From assembly GCA_000720535.1 (NCBI GenBank), contig JOAZ01000015.1:62001-126000 (forward strand): a stretch of 64,000 nt of DNA, in the 5' to 3' direction. This DNA is from Streptomyces halstedii (GTDB lineage: Bacteria; Actinomycetota; Actinomycetes; Streptomycetales; Streptomycetaceae). The translations under genes and the position numbers were made by a program. Position 1 is the first letter of the stretch. Every line of letters begins with the position of its first letter. Shown in pieces: positions 16,116-24,634 of this stretch. Under the pieces are notes generated by a model. It saw nothing but the letters and a program-made list of their open reading frames with translations. It ran no database searches and was not told the DNA's origin.

Positions 16116-18170
16116 TCACCGGGCGTCTCCCTCGTGCGGGTGGGCCTGGACGCTGCCCGCGCCGGGCGCCGCCTGGTGCGGGATACGGGGCTCGTCGGCC
16201 TCCGGGACGGCGGTGTCGCGGCTCGCGACGACCTCGCGTACGGCGTCGAGCACGCCCCGGTAGCCGGAGCAGCGGCAGAGGTTGCCGCAGAGCGCCTGCC
16301 GGGTCTCCAGCTCGCTGGGGGCGTGGTTGCCCTCCAGGAGGTCGTGGACGGTCATGGCCATCCCGGGGATGCAGAAGCCGCACTGGACGGCTCCGCGCGC
16401 GGCCAGGGCGCGCTGGATGTCCGAGGGTTCGCCGTTCACGGCGAGGCCCTCGACCGTACGGACCTCGCTGCCCGCGGCGGTGGCGGCGGGGACGAGGCAG
16501 GAGGCCACGAGGCGGCCGTCCACCTGGACGTTGCAGGCGCCGCACTCGCCTTGGGAGCAGCCGTCCTTGGCTCCCGCGAGACCGAGGCGTTCGCGGAGCA
16601 CGTAGAGCAGCGACTCCCCGATCCAGGCGTCGCTGACGGGGCGGTCCACGCCGTTCACGTGCAGGACGTACGAGGCGGAGGCGTGCGCGCTGGGTACGTC
16701 GGCGGGGGCGGCGGGCTCGGCCGGTTCCGCCGAAACGGCCGGGTCGGCCGGGTCGGCCGGCTCCGTCGACTCGGACGCTTCCGCCGCTTCGGCCGGTTCC
16801 GTCGACTCGGACAGGTCGGTCGGTTCGGTCGGCTCGGTGGGTTCGGTCGGCTCGGTGGCGGGCCCGGGAAGCGGGTCGGCGCCGGCGTCCCCCGGGGCCG
16901 TCCCCGGTCCGGCCTGCGGCTCCGCCGCCGGGTCGGTCCGGTCCACCGGCTCCGGGTGGCGCGGTTCGGGGGCGGACCCCTCGGCGGAGTGCGCGACGGG
17001 GGGCTCGGTGGAGTGTGACGAGGGCTCGGGGAATCCGGTGGGCTCCTGGGGCGCCCCTGGTGCCTCCGCGTGCTCCGGACGGAACGTCCCCGGGGTCTCT
17101 TCGTCCCGGGTGCGCGTGCCGGAGTGCCCAAGCCCACCGTCCTGAGGCCCAAGCACGCCGTCCTGAGGCCCGAGCCCACCGTCCAGGTGCCCAGGCACAC
17201 CGTCCTGGCGCACGGACACATCGTCCCGCTCGGCGTATCCGTCCGGCGCGCCCGGCTCGGCGTACCCGGTCGGCGCGCCCCGCTCGGCGTGTCCGGCCGA
17301 GGTGTCCGATCCGGGCCCGGCGGCGTCCCGGGCACCCTGGGTGTCCTGAGCGCTCTGGGTGTGCTCGGCCCACGGCGCCGGGGCGCCGCCCGGCAGCGTC
17401 GCCGGGGCGGTGTCGGCGTACCACGGGGAGGCGGGCGCCGAAGCCGTGAACTCGCCCGAGTCCTCCGGGAGGTCACCGTCGACCACCGGGATCGTCCACT
17501 GCCCGGAGTGCCCGGCAGGCCCGGCCGCCTCCGTGTGCCCCGGGAGCCCGCCGGGACCGGCCGCGGTCCTGTGGTCCGACGCCACGGGGTGCTCGGTGTG
17601 GGGCCCGGGGTGCTCCGCGTGGGGCCCAGGGTGCTCCGCGTGGGGCCCGGCGGGCTCGGTGCGGTGCTCGGCCTGGCCACCGGGGTGCTCGGCGGGCCCG
17701 GTGTGGTGCTCGGTCGGCGGGACGGCCTCGGTGAAGTTCCACTGGGCCGTCGTGGACGAGGTGTGCCCGTATCCGGGCGAGGCGTCCTGGTACGCCTGCG
17801 GGTAGTGCTGCTGCCCGTACGGTTCCCGCTGGTTGGGGTCCGGCCAGTGCACCGCCTCCGGGGCACCGGCGGTGCCCGCTTCGGCGGCCTCGGCGGCCCG
17901 CTCCTGCTGGCTCCGGGTCTGCGTGACCCAACTGCCGGTGGCCGCCGGGTCCAGTCCGGCCGCCGGGGTCAGCGGCAGGATCATCGGCGGTACGTAGCCG
18001 TGGCCGGGCGCGGCCAGCGGGTCGCTCCCGAGGCTCGCCAGGTCGTCCGGGTCCAGGTGGACGAAGGCGGTGGCCTCGGCGTCGTACTCGCCGCCCTGCG
18101 GGGTCGGCTGCCAGCCGGCGTAGGGGTCCGACGGCCCGTGCCGCTGCTCGGGGTTCTCCTCATTGCTCAC
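16116..18170 (-). CDS. [2Fe-2S] subunit of a molybdenum hydroxylase with a 500-residue disordered N-terminal extension
   Basis: The product has 684 residues. The conserved part begins near residue 501 (YVLHVNGVDRPVSD). Plant-type cluster ligands GCSQGECGAC lie at 538-546 with a further Cys at 558; the second cluster uses CGFC (597-600) and CRC (632-634). This is the complete XdhC/CoxS fold of about 160 residues. The first 500 residues are Pro/Glu/Gly/His-rich with imperfect repeats such as AEHPGPH, GPQDG and EPTEPTEPT, and show no domain. Extensions of this size are unusual for the family. The ATG overlaps the stop of the FAD subunit (ATGA), so expression is coupled; the large subunit follows after 82 bases. 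Confidence 0.88.
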   Translation of the reverse strand: MSNEENPEQRHGPSDPYAGWQPTPQGGEYDAEATAFVHLDPDDLASLGSDPLAAPGHGYVPPMILPLTPAAGLDPAATGSWVTQTRSQQERAAEAAEAGTAGAPEAVHWPDPNQREPYGQQHYPQAYQDASPGYGHTSSTTAQWNFTEAVPPTEHHTGPAEHPGGQAEHRTEPAGPHAEHPGPHAEHPGPHTEHPVASDHRTAAGPGGLPGHTEAAGPAGHSGQWTIPVVDGDLPEDSGEFTASAPASPWYADTAPATLPGGAPAPWAEHTQSAQDTQGARDAAGPGSDTSAGHAERGAPTGYAEPGAPDGYAERDDVSVRQDGVPGHLDGGLGPQDGVLGPQDGGLGHSGTRTRDEETPGTFRPEHAEAPGAPQEPTGFPEPSSHSTEPPVAHSAEGSAPEPRHPEPVDRTDPAAEPQAGPGTAPGDAGADPLPGPATEPTEPTEPTEPTDLSESTEPAEAAEASESTEPADPADPAVSAEPAEPAAPADVPSAHASASYVLHVNGVDRPVSDAWIGESLLYVLRERLGLAGAKDGCSQGECGACNVQVDGRLVASCLVPAATAAGSEVRTVEGLAVNGEPSDIQRALAARGAVQCGFCIPGMAMTVHDLLEGNHAPSELETRQALCGNLCRCSGYRGVLDAVREVVASRDTAVPEADEPRIPHQAAPGAGSVQAHPHEGDAR

Positions 18171-19063
18171 GACAGTGCCCTCCCCAGCGCGCGTCGGGCG
18201 AGCGCGGCGACCGTGCGCCGCAGATGGAGGACGGCGGGGGACAGCGGTGGTGCCTCTCCCCCGTCGTCCGGTGGTGCCTGGTCCGGGACGCAGGCGGCGG
18301 CGACGTACTCGCCGAAGGCGGCCAGCGCGTCGGGGGCCAGGCCCCGTTCGCCGTCCCAGTCGATCAGGGAGGCGATCCAGCGTTCGGCCTCCAGCGGCCG
18401 CAGCGGCATCGGGGCGATCGCGCCGACCGCGCAGCGCACCCCGCGCCTGGCCGGGTCCAGGACGACGGCGACCGAGGCGGTGGCGCGGCCCGGACCGGTG
18501 CGTCCGGTCGACTTGAGGAAGACCTGCGGGGCGTGCAGCAGCGGTACGCGGACGAAGCCGATCAGCTCCGCGGGCTCCAGCAGCTCACGTCCGGCCAGCA
18601 GATGGGAGACGGGGATCTCGCGGCGGGCGCCGTCCGGGCCGGCGATGACGAGTTCGGCCTCCAGGGCCGCCAGCACCGGCAGGGTGTCGCCGGTCGGGGC
18701 CGCGGAGGCGATGTTGCCGCCGAGGGTGCCGGCGTTGCGGATCTGGGGCGGGCCCGCGGCGCGCGCGGAGGCGGCCAGGGCGGGGATCAGGGCGGCGAAG
18801 TCGGGCCGCCCCATGCGGGCGTGCGTGAGACCCGCGCCCAGCAGGGCGTGGCCGTCCTGGTAGTGCCAGCCGCGCAGCTCGCTGATCCGGCCCAGGCCGA
18901 CCAGCCCCGCGGGCCGCAACAGGCCCTTGTTGACGGCCGCCATGAGGTCCGTGCCCCCGGCGACCGGTACGGCGGCGGGCATGGCGCCGAGAGCCGCCAC
19001 GGCCTCGTCGAGCGAGGCCGGCAGCGTCACCGGCTGCGTCGCCTGCGGTGCGTGCGTGGTCAA
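18167..19063 (-). CDS. FAD-binding subunit of a molybdenum hydroxylase (XdhB/CoxM type)
   Basis: The 298-residue product probably starts at TTG 19063, preceded by AAGGGG and followed by the family-like LTTHAPQATQPVTLPASLDEA. The first FAD-binding loop is VPVAGGTDLMAAVNKG and the second QIRNAGTLGGNIASAAPTGD. A C-terminal FeS-contact/CO_deh_flav_C domain follows (FLKSTGRTGPGRATASVAVV). It passes electrons from the [2Fe-2S] subunit to NAD+ or another acceptor. It is the first gene of the three-gene unit, with a four-base overlap into the Fe-S gene. The promoter should lie in 19064-19332. Confidence 0.88.
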   Translation of the reverse strand: MTTHAPQATQPVTLPASLDEAVAALGAMPAAVPVAGGTDLMAAVNKGLLRPAGLVGLGRISELRGWHYQDGHALLGAGLTHARMGRPDFAALIPALAASARAAGPPQIRNAGTLGGNIASAAPTGDTLPVLAALEAELVIAGPDGARREIPVSHLLAGRELLEPAELIGFVRVPLLHAPQVFLKSTGRTGPGRATASVAVVLDPARRGVRCAVGAIAPMPLRPLEAERWIASLIDWDGERGLAPDALAAFGEYVAAACVPDQAPPDDGGEAPPLSPAVLHLRRTVAALARRALGRALS

Positions 19064-19206
19064 CCCAGCTGCCCCTTCCCGGTGTCCCGGCAGTCCCGCC
19101 TGTCCGCCGTACGGTACGTGCTCACGGCCGGGACGTGGCAACTCTGGCACATCTTCGGGGCGGACCGACGCGAGGGTCCGCGAAGGACACTTCCGCCCCC
19201 GACCTG

Positions 19207-19274
19207 AAGGTAAATCACCTTTCGGAGGTCCGCCGGGCACCGTACGAATTGCCGCTCTTCAGCGAGTTCGTACG
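19207..19274. promoter_or_regulatory. Two inverted repeats upstream of the molybdenum hydroxylase operon
   Basis: AAGGT-AAATC-ACCTT lies at 19207-19221, and CGTACGAA (19241-19248) with TTCGTACG (19267-19274) frames 18 bases. The stretch is AT-richer than its surroundings and lies 140-210 bases before the FAD-subunit start. An operator or promoter function is inferred from position. Confidence 0.4.
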
Positions 19275-19332
19275 ACTTATTCGGTTCACGTACCGCGGGA
19301 AGGCGACGGGCGCCCCGGGAAGGGGCCGGGTC

Positions 19333-20976
19333 TCACACGTTCGGAGGCGGTCCCTCGATCGGGCGACCCAGGATGCCGGGCCGCCGTTGCCACGGGAGCG
19401 GGCCGCCGGGCGGCCGGTAGTCGACACCCAGGGCGTCGAGCCGGGCGTAGTGCTCGCTCATCCGGCGTTCGAAACCGGCGAAGTCCCGCTCGCCGGGGGC
19501 CGGGAGCGGCGACCAGGCCACCTCGGCGAGGGCGGCGAGGCGCGGGAAGACCTGGTAGTCGACGCGGGCCCGGTTCTGCATGACCTCGGTCCAGACGTTG
19601 GCCTGGGTGCCGATGACGTGGGCGGCCGCCTCCTCGGAGAGCTGCGGGGGGACGGGCTCGAAGCGGTAGACGTCCTCCAGGGTGCGTACGTATCCGATGG
19701 GCATCGGCTCGTCGGGGCCGCCGTCCTGGCGGTGGTCCAGATAGACCTGCTGCTCGGGGCACATCACGACGTCGTGCCCGGCCTCGGCCGCCGCGACACC
19801 GCCCGCGTATCCGCGCCACGAGGAGATCGCGGCGCCTTCGGCGAGCCCGCCTTCGAGGATTTCGTCCCAGCCGATGAGACGGCGTCCCCGGGCGGTCAGC
19901 CAGGTGTCGAAGTGCCGGATGAACCAGGACTGGAGCTCGTCCTCGTCACGCAGGCCGAGTTCGGCGATCCGGGCCTGTGCGGCCGGTGACGCCTTCCACT
20001 GGTCCTTGAGGCATTCGTCTCCACCGATATGGATGAACGGCGAGGTGTCGGCGGGGAAGAGTTCGAGCAGCTCCTCGAAGACCCCTTCGAAGAAACGCAG
20101 GGTGGTGTCAGTGGGGGCGAGTACGTTCGGGTTGATGCCCCAGGTGTCCCACACGGAAAGGGTGGAGGTGTCGATGACGTCGGTGTTGCCGAGTTCGGGA
20201 TACGCGCTGATGGCCGCCTGCGAGTGCCCCGGGATGTCGATTTCGGGGACGACCCGGATATGCCGCGCGGCGGCGTAGGCGACGATTTCGCGGATGTCGT
20301 CCTGGGTGTAGAAGCCGCCGTGCGGGGTCTCGTCCCACAGTTCGGAGGCGCGGTGGCCGTATTTGCTGCGGGCCCGCCAGGAGGCGGTCTCGGTGAGCCG
20401 GGGGTGGCGCTTGATCTCGACGCGCCAGCCCTGGTCGTCGGTGAGGTGGAAGTGGAAGACGTTGAGTTTGTGGGCGGCGAGCAGATCGAGGTAGCGCAGG
20501 ACGTCGTCCTTGCGCATGAAGTGCCGTGCGACGTCGAGCATCATGCCGCGCCAGCCGAAGCGCGGGGCGTCCTCGATCTCCAGGAAGGGGACGGGCCGGA
20601 CCTGACCGGAGGCGACGGGCGCCCGCCGGAACGCCTCGGGTCCCAGGAGCTGGCGGAGGGTCTGCGCCCCCCAGAACACCCCGGCGGGGTCCCCTCCGGT
20701 GATCCGCACGCCCGTCCCGGGGGCCACCGTGAGCTGGTAGGCCTCGGGGGCGAGGGCCGGGTCGACGCGCAGCTCGACGGTGTTGCCGGTGGCCTCGTCC
20801 CCGGGGCGCGCGGGCGCGAGGGGCAGTCCGAGGGAGGCGCCGAGGGCGGACCGGAGCCAGCGCTCGGTCGTCCCGGTGCCCGGCCCCGCGAGGAGGGTGG
20901 TGGAGTGGTCCGGGAGGAATCCGGTCCCCTGGTCGTTTCGGCCGACGCGCACGGGCGCCGGAACAAGGTTGTCCAC
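19333..20976 (-). CDS. Beta-N-acetylhexosaminidase, glycoside hydrolase family 20
   Basis: The 547-residue product starts at GTG 20976 with AAAGGA five bases upstream. The small N-terminal GH20b domain is followed by the catalytic TIM barrel: FHFHLTDDQGWRVEIKRHP (174-192), VPEIDIPGHSQAAISAYPEL, and the catalytic Asp-Glu pair in HIGGDECLK (D320, E321) used for substrate-assisted cleavage. There is no signal peptide, so it acts inside the cell on chitobiose or GlcNAc-containing oligosaccharides brought in by the ABC system encoded upstream. It is the last gene of that operon (one base between stop and start regions). This matches the SCO2943-type arrangement as I remember it. Confidence 0.92.
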   Translation of the reverse strand: MDNLVPAPVRVGRNDQGTGFLPDHSTTLLAGPGTGTTERWLRSALGASLGLPLAPARPGDEATGNTVELRVDPALAPEAYQLTVAPGTGVRITGGDPAGVFWGAQTLRQLLGPEAFRRAPVASGQVRPVPFLEIEDAPRFGWRGMMLDVARHFMRKDDVLRYLDLLAAHKLNVFHFHLTDDQGWRVEIKRHPRLTETASWRARSKYGHRASELWDETPHGGFYTQDDIREIVAYAAARHIRVVPEIDIPGHSQAAISAYPELGNTDVIDTSTLSVWDTWGINPNVLAPTDTTLRFFEGVFEELLELFPADTSPFIHIGGDECLKDQWKASPAAQARIAELGLRDEDELQSWFIRHFDTWLTARGRRLIGWDEILEGGLAEGAAISSWRGYAGGVAAAEAGHDVVMCPEQQVYLDHRQDGGPDEPMPIGYVRTLEDVYRFEPVPPQLSEEAAAHVIGTQANVWTEVMQNRARVDYQVFPRLAALAEVAWSPLPAPGERDFAGFERRMSEHYARLDALGVDYRPPGGPLPWQRRPGILGRPIEGPPPNV

Positions 20977-20977
20977 G

Positions 20978-21826
20978 TCAGTCCTTTACCGCTCCGCCCA
21001 GTCCGGAGACCAGACGGCGCTGTACGAGTACGAAGAAGACCAGGACGGGAATGGTCATCACCGTCGAGGCCGCCATGATCCCTCCCCAGTCGTTCTCGTC
21101 GGGTTTGAAGAAGACCAGCAGCGCCATGGGAAGCGTCGACTGGGAGGTGTCACTGATGATGAACGACTTGGCGAACAGGAAGTCGTTCCAGGTCGAGATG
21201 AAGGAGAAGACGCTGGTCGCCACGAGCCCGGGGAAGACGAGCGGGAAGAGGATCTGCCACAGGAAGCGGGTGCGGCTCGCCCCGTCGATGTAGGCGGCCT
21301 CCTCCAGCGCTTCCGGGACGGCCTTGACGAAGCCGCGCAGCATCCAGATCGCGAACGGCAGCGAGAAGGCCAGATGGGGCAGGATCAGCGACCCCAGGGT
21401 GTTCAGCTGGCCGAAGTCCCGCATGAGGAAGAACAGCGGGATGGTGAGGGCCTCGACCGGCACCATCTGGGCCACCAGGAACATGATCAGCAGGGTGGTG
21501 CGGAATCTGAAGCGGAACCGGGTCACGGCCGTCGCGGCGAGAAACGCGATCAGCGCGGAGGCGATGACGACGGTTCCGGCGACGGTCAGGCTGTTGAGGA
21601 AATAGCGCCCGAAGTCCTGTTGTTCGAAGACCCGTCGGAACGAGTCGAGCGACGGTGCCAGGGTCCAGGGCCGGGCCTCGGTGGACTGGATCTCACCGGC
21701 CGGTTTGAACGCGGAGAGCACCATCCAGTACAGCGGGAAGGCGACCGCGGCGGCGATGACGAGTGCGGCCGCCTCCGCCGCCAGCCTGCCGGGCCGGCGG
21801 ACGCGCAGCAGTGTGCGTGTGCTCAC
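20978..21826 (-). CDS. Carbohydrate ABC transporter permease, MalG type
   Basis: The 282-residue product starts at GTG 21826, overlapping the previous stop as GTGA and preceded by GAGGAAC. Six transmembrane segments are visible, from AALVIAAAVAFPLYWMVLS to VMTIPVLVFFVLVQRRL. The cytoplasmic EAA loop (EALEEAAYIDGASRTRFLWQ) contacts the ATPase. It pairs with the MalF-type permease encoded upstream. No ATPase gene lies in the operon, as is usual for Streptomyces sugar importers that share MsiK. Confidence 0.92.
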   Translation of the reverse strand: MSTRTLLRVRRPGRLAAEAAALVIAAAVAFPLYWMVLSAFKPAGEIQSTEARPWTLAPSLDSFRRVFEQQDFGRYFLNSLTVAGTVVIASALIAFLAATAVTRFRFRFRTTLLIMFLVAQMVPVEALTIPLFFLMRDFGQLNTLGSLILPHLAFSLPFAIWMLRGFVKAVPEALEEAAYIDGASRTRFLWQILFPLVFPGLVATSVFSFISTWNDFLFAKSFIISDTSQSTLPMALLVFFKPDENDWGGIMAASTVMTIPVLVFFVLVQRRLVSGLGGAVKD

Positions 21827-22791
21827 AGTTCCTCCCCCTGGCGTCGCACCAGGCGCAGATAGACCAGCGTCACGGCCAGCAGGATCACCAGCATCACGAC
21901 GCCGATGGCCGAGCCGAGGCTGTACTGCGAGGACGCGAACGCCTTCTGGTACGCGTACACGTTGAGCACCAGGTTCTGGCCGGCGATGCCTCCGCCGTTG
22001 GTCATGACATAGATCTGGGTGAAGACCTTGAAGTCCCAGATGATCGACTGGATGGTGACGACGATCAGGATCGGCCGCAGCATCGGGGCCATGACCGACC
22101 GCCAGATCCGCCACTGCGAGGCGCCGTCCAGCGAGGCCGCCTCCAGCACCTCGGTGGGGATGGCGCGGATGCCCGCGTAGACGGTCACCATCACGAACGG
22201 GAACGAGCACCAGAGCACTTCGAGCAGCACCAGGGCGAAGGCGCTGTAACGCCCGTACGTCCAGGAGAAGTCGCCGAGGCCGAGCACTTTGTTGACGGGG
22301 CCGAAGTCCGGGTCGAAGAGGAAGACCCAGACGGTCGAACCGGTGATCGCCGGGGTCGCCCAGGCCCCCAGCGCCGCCATCATCAGGACGAGCCGGGGCA
22401 GGGCCCGGACGCGGGTCAGCAGGACGGCCAGGGCGCAGCCGACGAACAGGGTGGCCAGCACACAGGTGGCCGCGAAGACCACGGTGGCCAGGAGCACCTG
22501 CCAGAACTGGCTGTCCCCGAAGAGGTCCGCGTAGTTGCCGAACCCCACGAAGGTGGTCGGTTCGCCACCGCTGACCTGTGCCTGGGTGTACTCCAGGAAG
22601 GAGATCAGGCCCAGTTGGTAGATCGGGTAGACGAGGAGGCCGCCGAGCGTGACCAGGGCGGGCAGCAGATAGAGCCAGGGGGTCCAGCCGGTGCGCCGGA
22701 GGGGCGACCCCCGGCGCCGGGGCGGGCGGGCCGGCGTGCCGCCCGCCCCGGTCGTCTCGGGGGCCTTGTACGCCGTCGTGTTCGCGGTCAT
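21823..22791 (-). CDS. Carbohydrate ABC transporter permease, MalF type
   Basis: The 322-residue product starts at ATG 22791. An Arg/Pro-rich cytoplasmic head precedes TM1 (WLYLLPALVTLGGLLVYPIY). The EAA loop is PTEVLEAASLDGASQWRIWR, and the last segment ends in RLVRRQGEEL. The normal family length and short TM3-TM4 loop contrast with the enlarged MalF homologue at 58709. It follows the binding-protein gene by two bases and overlaps the next permease by four. Confidence 0.92.
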   Translation of the reverse strand: MTANTTAYKAPETTGAGGTPARPPRRRGSPLRRTGWTPWLYLLPALVTLGGLLVYPIYQLGLISFLEYTQAQVSGGEPTTFVGFGNYADLFGDSQFWQVLLATVVFAATCVLATLFVGCALAVLLTRVRALPRLVLMMAALGAWATPAITGSTVWVFLFDPDFGPVNKVLGLGDFSWTYGRYSAFALVLLEVLWCSFPFVMVTVYAGIRAIPTEVLEAASLDGASQWRIWRSVMAPMLRPILIVVTIQSIIWDFKVFTQIYVMTNGGGIAGQNLVLNVYAYQKAFASSQYSLGSAIGVVMLVILLAVTLVYLRLVRRQGEEL

Positions 22792-22793
22792 CG

Positions 22794-24098
22794 TCAGCCC
22801 GCGTCGGCGAACGCCGCGTCCATCTTCTTCGCCGCGTCGTCGGAGGCCGTGGCGACGTCCTTACGGCCGCTGGCGATCTCCTGGAACATCGTCGGAAGGA
22901 TCAGCGAGGCGTCGATCTGGCCCCAGGCCGGGGACGCCGGGACGAACTTGGCGCCCGCGCCGAGGGTGTTGACGAACGGCTCGACGAAGGGCTCCTTCTT
23001 CGCGACCGTGTCCCGCACGTCGGTGTAGGTCGGCAGGAAGCCCATCGCGTCGAACATCTCGGCCTGGGTCTTCTTGCCGGTGAGCTGCTTCATCAGATCG
23101 ACGGCCAGGGTGCGGTGCGCGCTGCTCTTGAGCACACCGATGTTGTTGCCACCCGCGAACGCCGGGGCGATCGAGCCCTTCTCCACGCCGGGCAGCGGGA
23201 CGACCGCGTACTTGCCCTTGACGGAGCCCTCCTCGACGGCGGCGTGGCTGAAGTCGCCGCCGATCGCCATGGCCGCCTTGCCCGAGGCGAAGGCGGTGAC
23301 GGTGGCGTTGCCGCCCATGGCCGCGCACTTGGCGGCGGGGCAGTTGTCGTCGCCGAAGAGCGAGGTGTAGGCCTTGATGCCCTTGCGGGCCTTCTCGCTG
23401 TTGATGGCCGCCTCGTAGGTCACCCCGGTCTCGTCGGCGAGTTCGCCGCCGTGCGCCCAGATGAAGGGCATCGCGCCGTAGGTGTAGGCGCCGCCGACCG
23501 CGAGGCCGTAGAGGTCCGGCTTCTCCTTGTGGACCTTCTTCGCGGTGGCGATCAGCTCGTCCTGGGACTTGGGCGGCTCGATGCCCAGGTCCTCGAAGAC
23601 GTCGGTGCGGTAGTACAGGGCCCGCACGCCGACGAAGAGCGGCGCGCCGTAGACCTTGCCGCCGACCGTCACGGACTGCTTGGCCGCCGGGTCGGTGTCC
23701 TTGGCCTCGTCCCAGGCGGCGAACGCGTCGCTGATGTCGGCGAGTCCGCCGTCCTTCACGTATCCGGCGGTGTCGGTGTTGCCGTACTCGATGAGGTCGG
23801 GGGCGCTCTTCGGGTCGTTGAAGGCTGCCTTGATCCGCTCGGCGCGGGTGTCGACCGGTATGTACTCGATCTTGACCTTCGCTCCTTCGTGGGACTTCTC
23901 GAAGGCGGCGACGGCCGCGTCGACGACCTTCTCCTTGGGCTTGTTGCCGACCTCCTGGAAGAGCCAGACGCGAAGCGTGCCGCTCTTGTCGTCCGACGTG
24001 GCGTCGGTGTCGGAGGTCCCCGGCGCGCAGGCGGTGGCGGTGAGCCCCGCCAGCACGAGGGCGGCGGCAGGCGCGGCAATTCGGGCAGAAAGCTTCAT
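22794..24098 (-). CDS. Sugar ABC transporter substrate-binding lipoprotein, probably for chito-oligosaccharides
   Basis: The 434-residue product starts at ATG 24098. Its signal peptide MKLSARIAAPAAALVLAGLT ends in a lipobox (TATAC), and a Ser/Thr/Asp linker follows. The mature family 1 solute-binding fold starts at GTLRVWLFQEVGNKPKEKVV, with PDLIEYGNTDTAGYV, YGAPLFVGVRALYYRTDVF and the C-terminal FPASP-like FVPASPAWGQIDA. The operon context (two permeases and an intracellular hexosaminidase) and the DasR-like site upstream argue for GlcNAc or chitobiose-type sugars, as with DasA and NgcE. The exact ligand is not shown by the sequence. Confidence 0.88.
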   Translation of the reverse strand: MKLSARIAAPAAALVLAGLTATACAPGTSDTDATSDDKSGTLRVWLFQEVGNKPKEKVVDAAVAAFEKSHEGAKVKIEYIPVDTRAERIKAAFNDPKSAPDLIEYGNTDTAGYVKDGGLADISDAFAAWDEAKDTDPAAKQSVTVGGKVYGAPLFVGVRALYYRTDVFEDLGIEPPKSQDELIATAKKVHKEKPDLYGLAVGGAYTYGAMPFIWAHGGELADETGVTYEAAINSEKARKGIKAYTSLFGDDNCPAAKCAAMGGNATVTAFASGKAAMAIGGDFSHAAVEEGSVKGKYAVVPLPGVEKGSIAPAFAGGNNIGVLKSSAHRTLAVDLMKQLTGKKTQAEMFDAMGFLPTYTDVRDTVAKKEPFVEPFVNTLGAGAKFVPASPAWGQIDASLILPTMFQEIASGRKDVATASDDAAKKMDAAFADAG

Positions 24099-24119
24099 CC
24101 GGAACCCTTACCGATCGGT

Positions 24120-24138
24120 CGTTGCAGCATGTGCAACG
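24120..24138. promoter_or_regulatory. Inverted repeat in the 5' leader of the chitosugar operon
   Basis: CGTTGCA (24120-24126) and TGCAACG (24132-24138) are perfect arms around GCATG, 22 bases before the start codon and downstream of the proposed promoter. This is a LacI-like operator shape that could act as a roadblock. Confidence 0.5.
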
Positions 24139-24165
24139 TGCGTTTCGTTCTGCACAACTGGCAGG

Positions 24166-24194
24166 AGAGTAAGGGTGTGCCCCGAAGTGGACAA
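24166..24194 (-). promoter_or_regulatory. Promoter of the chitosugar ABC/hexosaminidase operon
   Basis: On the minus strand TTGTCC (24189-24194) and TACTCT (24166-24171) are 17 bases apart, pointing at the binding-protein gene about 60 bases downstream. The DasR-like site abuts the -35 box. Confidence 0.5.
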
Positions 24195-24209
24195 GTGGTC
24201 TCAACCACA
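24194..24209. promoter_or_regulatory. DasR-responsive element (dre)-like site
   Basis: AGTGGTCTCAACCACA matches the near-palindromic GntR/DasR consensus ACTGGTCTAGACCACT-type element at 13 of 16 positions when compared with AGTGGTCTAGACCACT. It sits just upstream of the -35 box of an operon for GlcNAc-containing sugars, the kind of gene DasR represses until GlcN-6-P accumulates. Confidence 0.7.
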
Positions 24210-24228
24210 CTGTGACCGGCGGGCACGC

Positions 24229-24274
24229 ACACGGCCCCCGGGACGCGCGGGTCCGCGCGTCCCGGGGGCCGTGT
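24229..24274. terminator. Terminator hairpin after the DUF3039 gene
   Basis: Bases 24229-24250 and 24253-24274 are perfect complements (22 bp, core GGCCCCCGGGACGCGCG). They lie 34 bases beyond the DUF3039 stop and before the promoter of the downstream ABC operon. The T run lies on the plus-strand side, so termination could work in both directions. Confidence 0.75.
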
Positions 24275-24307
24275 TTTCCGGAGGCTTCCGTAACACCGGG
24301 GCGGAGA

Positions 24308-24604
24308 CTACTTCTTGCCGTCGCCCTTGCCGCCGCCCTTGCCCTTGTCGCCGCCGGCGCCCATGGACTCGTAGATCTCCTTGCACATGGGACAGACCGG
24401 ATACTTCTTGGGGTCGCGCCCCGGCACCCAGACCTTGCCGCACAGTGCCACCACGGGAGTGCCCTCCAGGGCACTCGCCATGATCTTGTCCTTCTGGACG
24501 TAATGGGCGTAGCGCTCGTGGTCGCCGTCGCCGTTCGACACCTGCGGCGTCGGCTCTACGAGGGTCCCCGTACCTGCCCCGCGCTCGGGCTCAAGAGTGC
24601 TCAT
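24308..24604 (-). CDS. DUF3039 family protein
   Basis: The 98-residue product starts at ATG 24604. The core HERYAHYVQKDKIMASALEG, then VVALCGKVWVPGRDPKKYPVCPMC, is the conserved DUF3039 zinc-ribbon-like domain, with three cysteines in CGK and CPMC that probably bind a metal. A Gly/Lys-rich tail (GGDKGKGGGKGDGKK) follows. The family is small, cytosolic and restricted to actinobacteria, without known function. It lies 30 bases downstream of the YqgE gene in the same direction. Confidence 0.9.
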   Translation of the reverse strand: MSTLEPERGAGTGTLVEPTPQVSNGDGDHERYAHYVQKDKIMASALEGTPVVALCGKVWVPGRDPKKYPVCPMCKEIYESMGAGGDKGKGGGKGDGKK

Positions 24605-24634
24605 GGACCCCAAGCGTACTGAAAGCTCCGGGCA

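Noticed and set aside
13328-16636. 1100-residue plus-strand open frame across the molybdenum hydroxylase genes
   Set aside because: It is an antisense shadow: the opposite strand encodes recognisable large-subunit and Fe-S motifs, and this frame has no domain or ribosome site.
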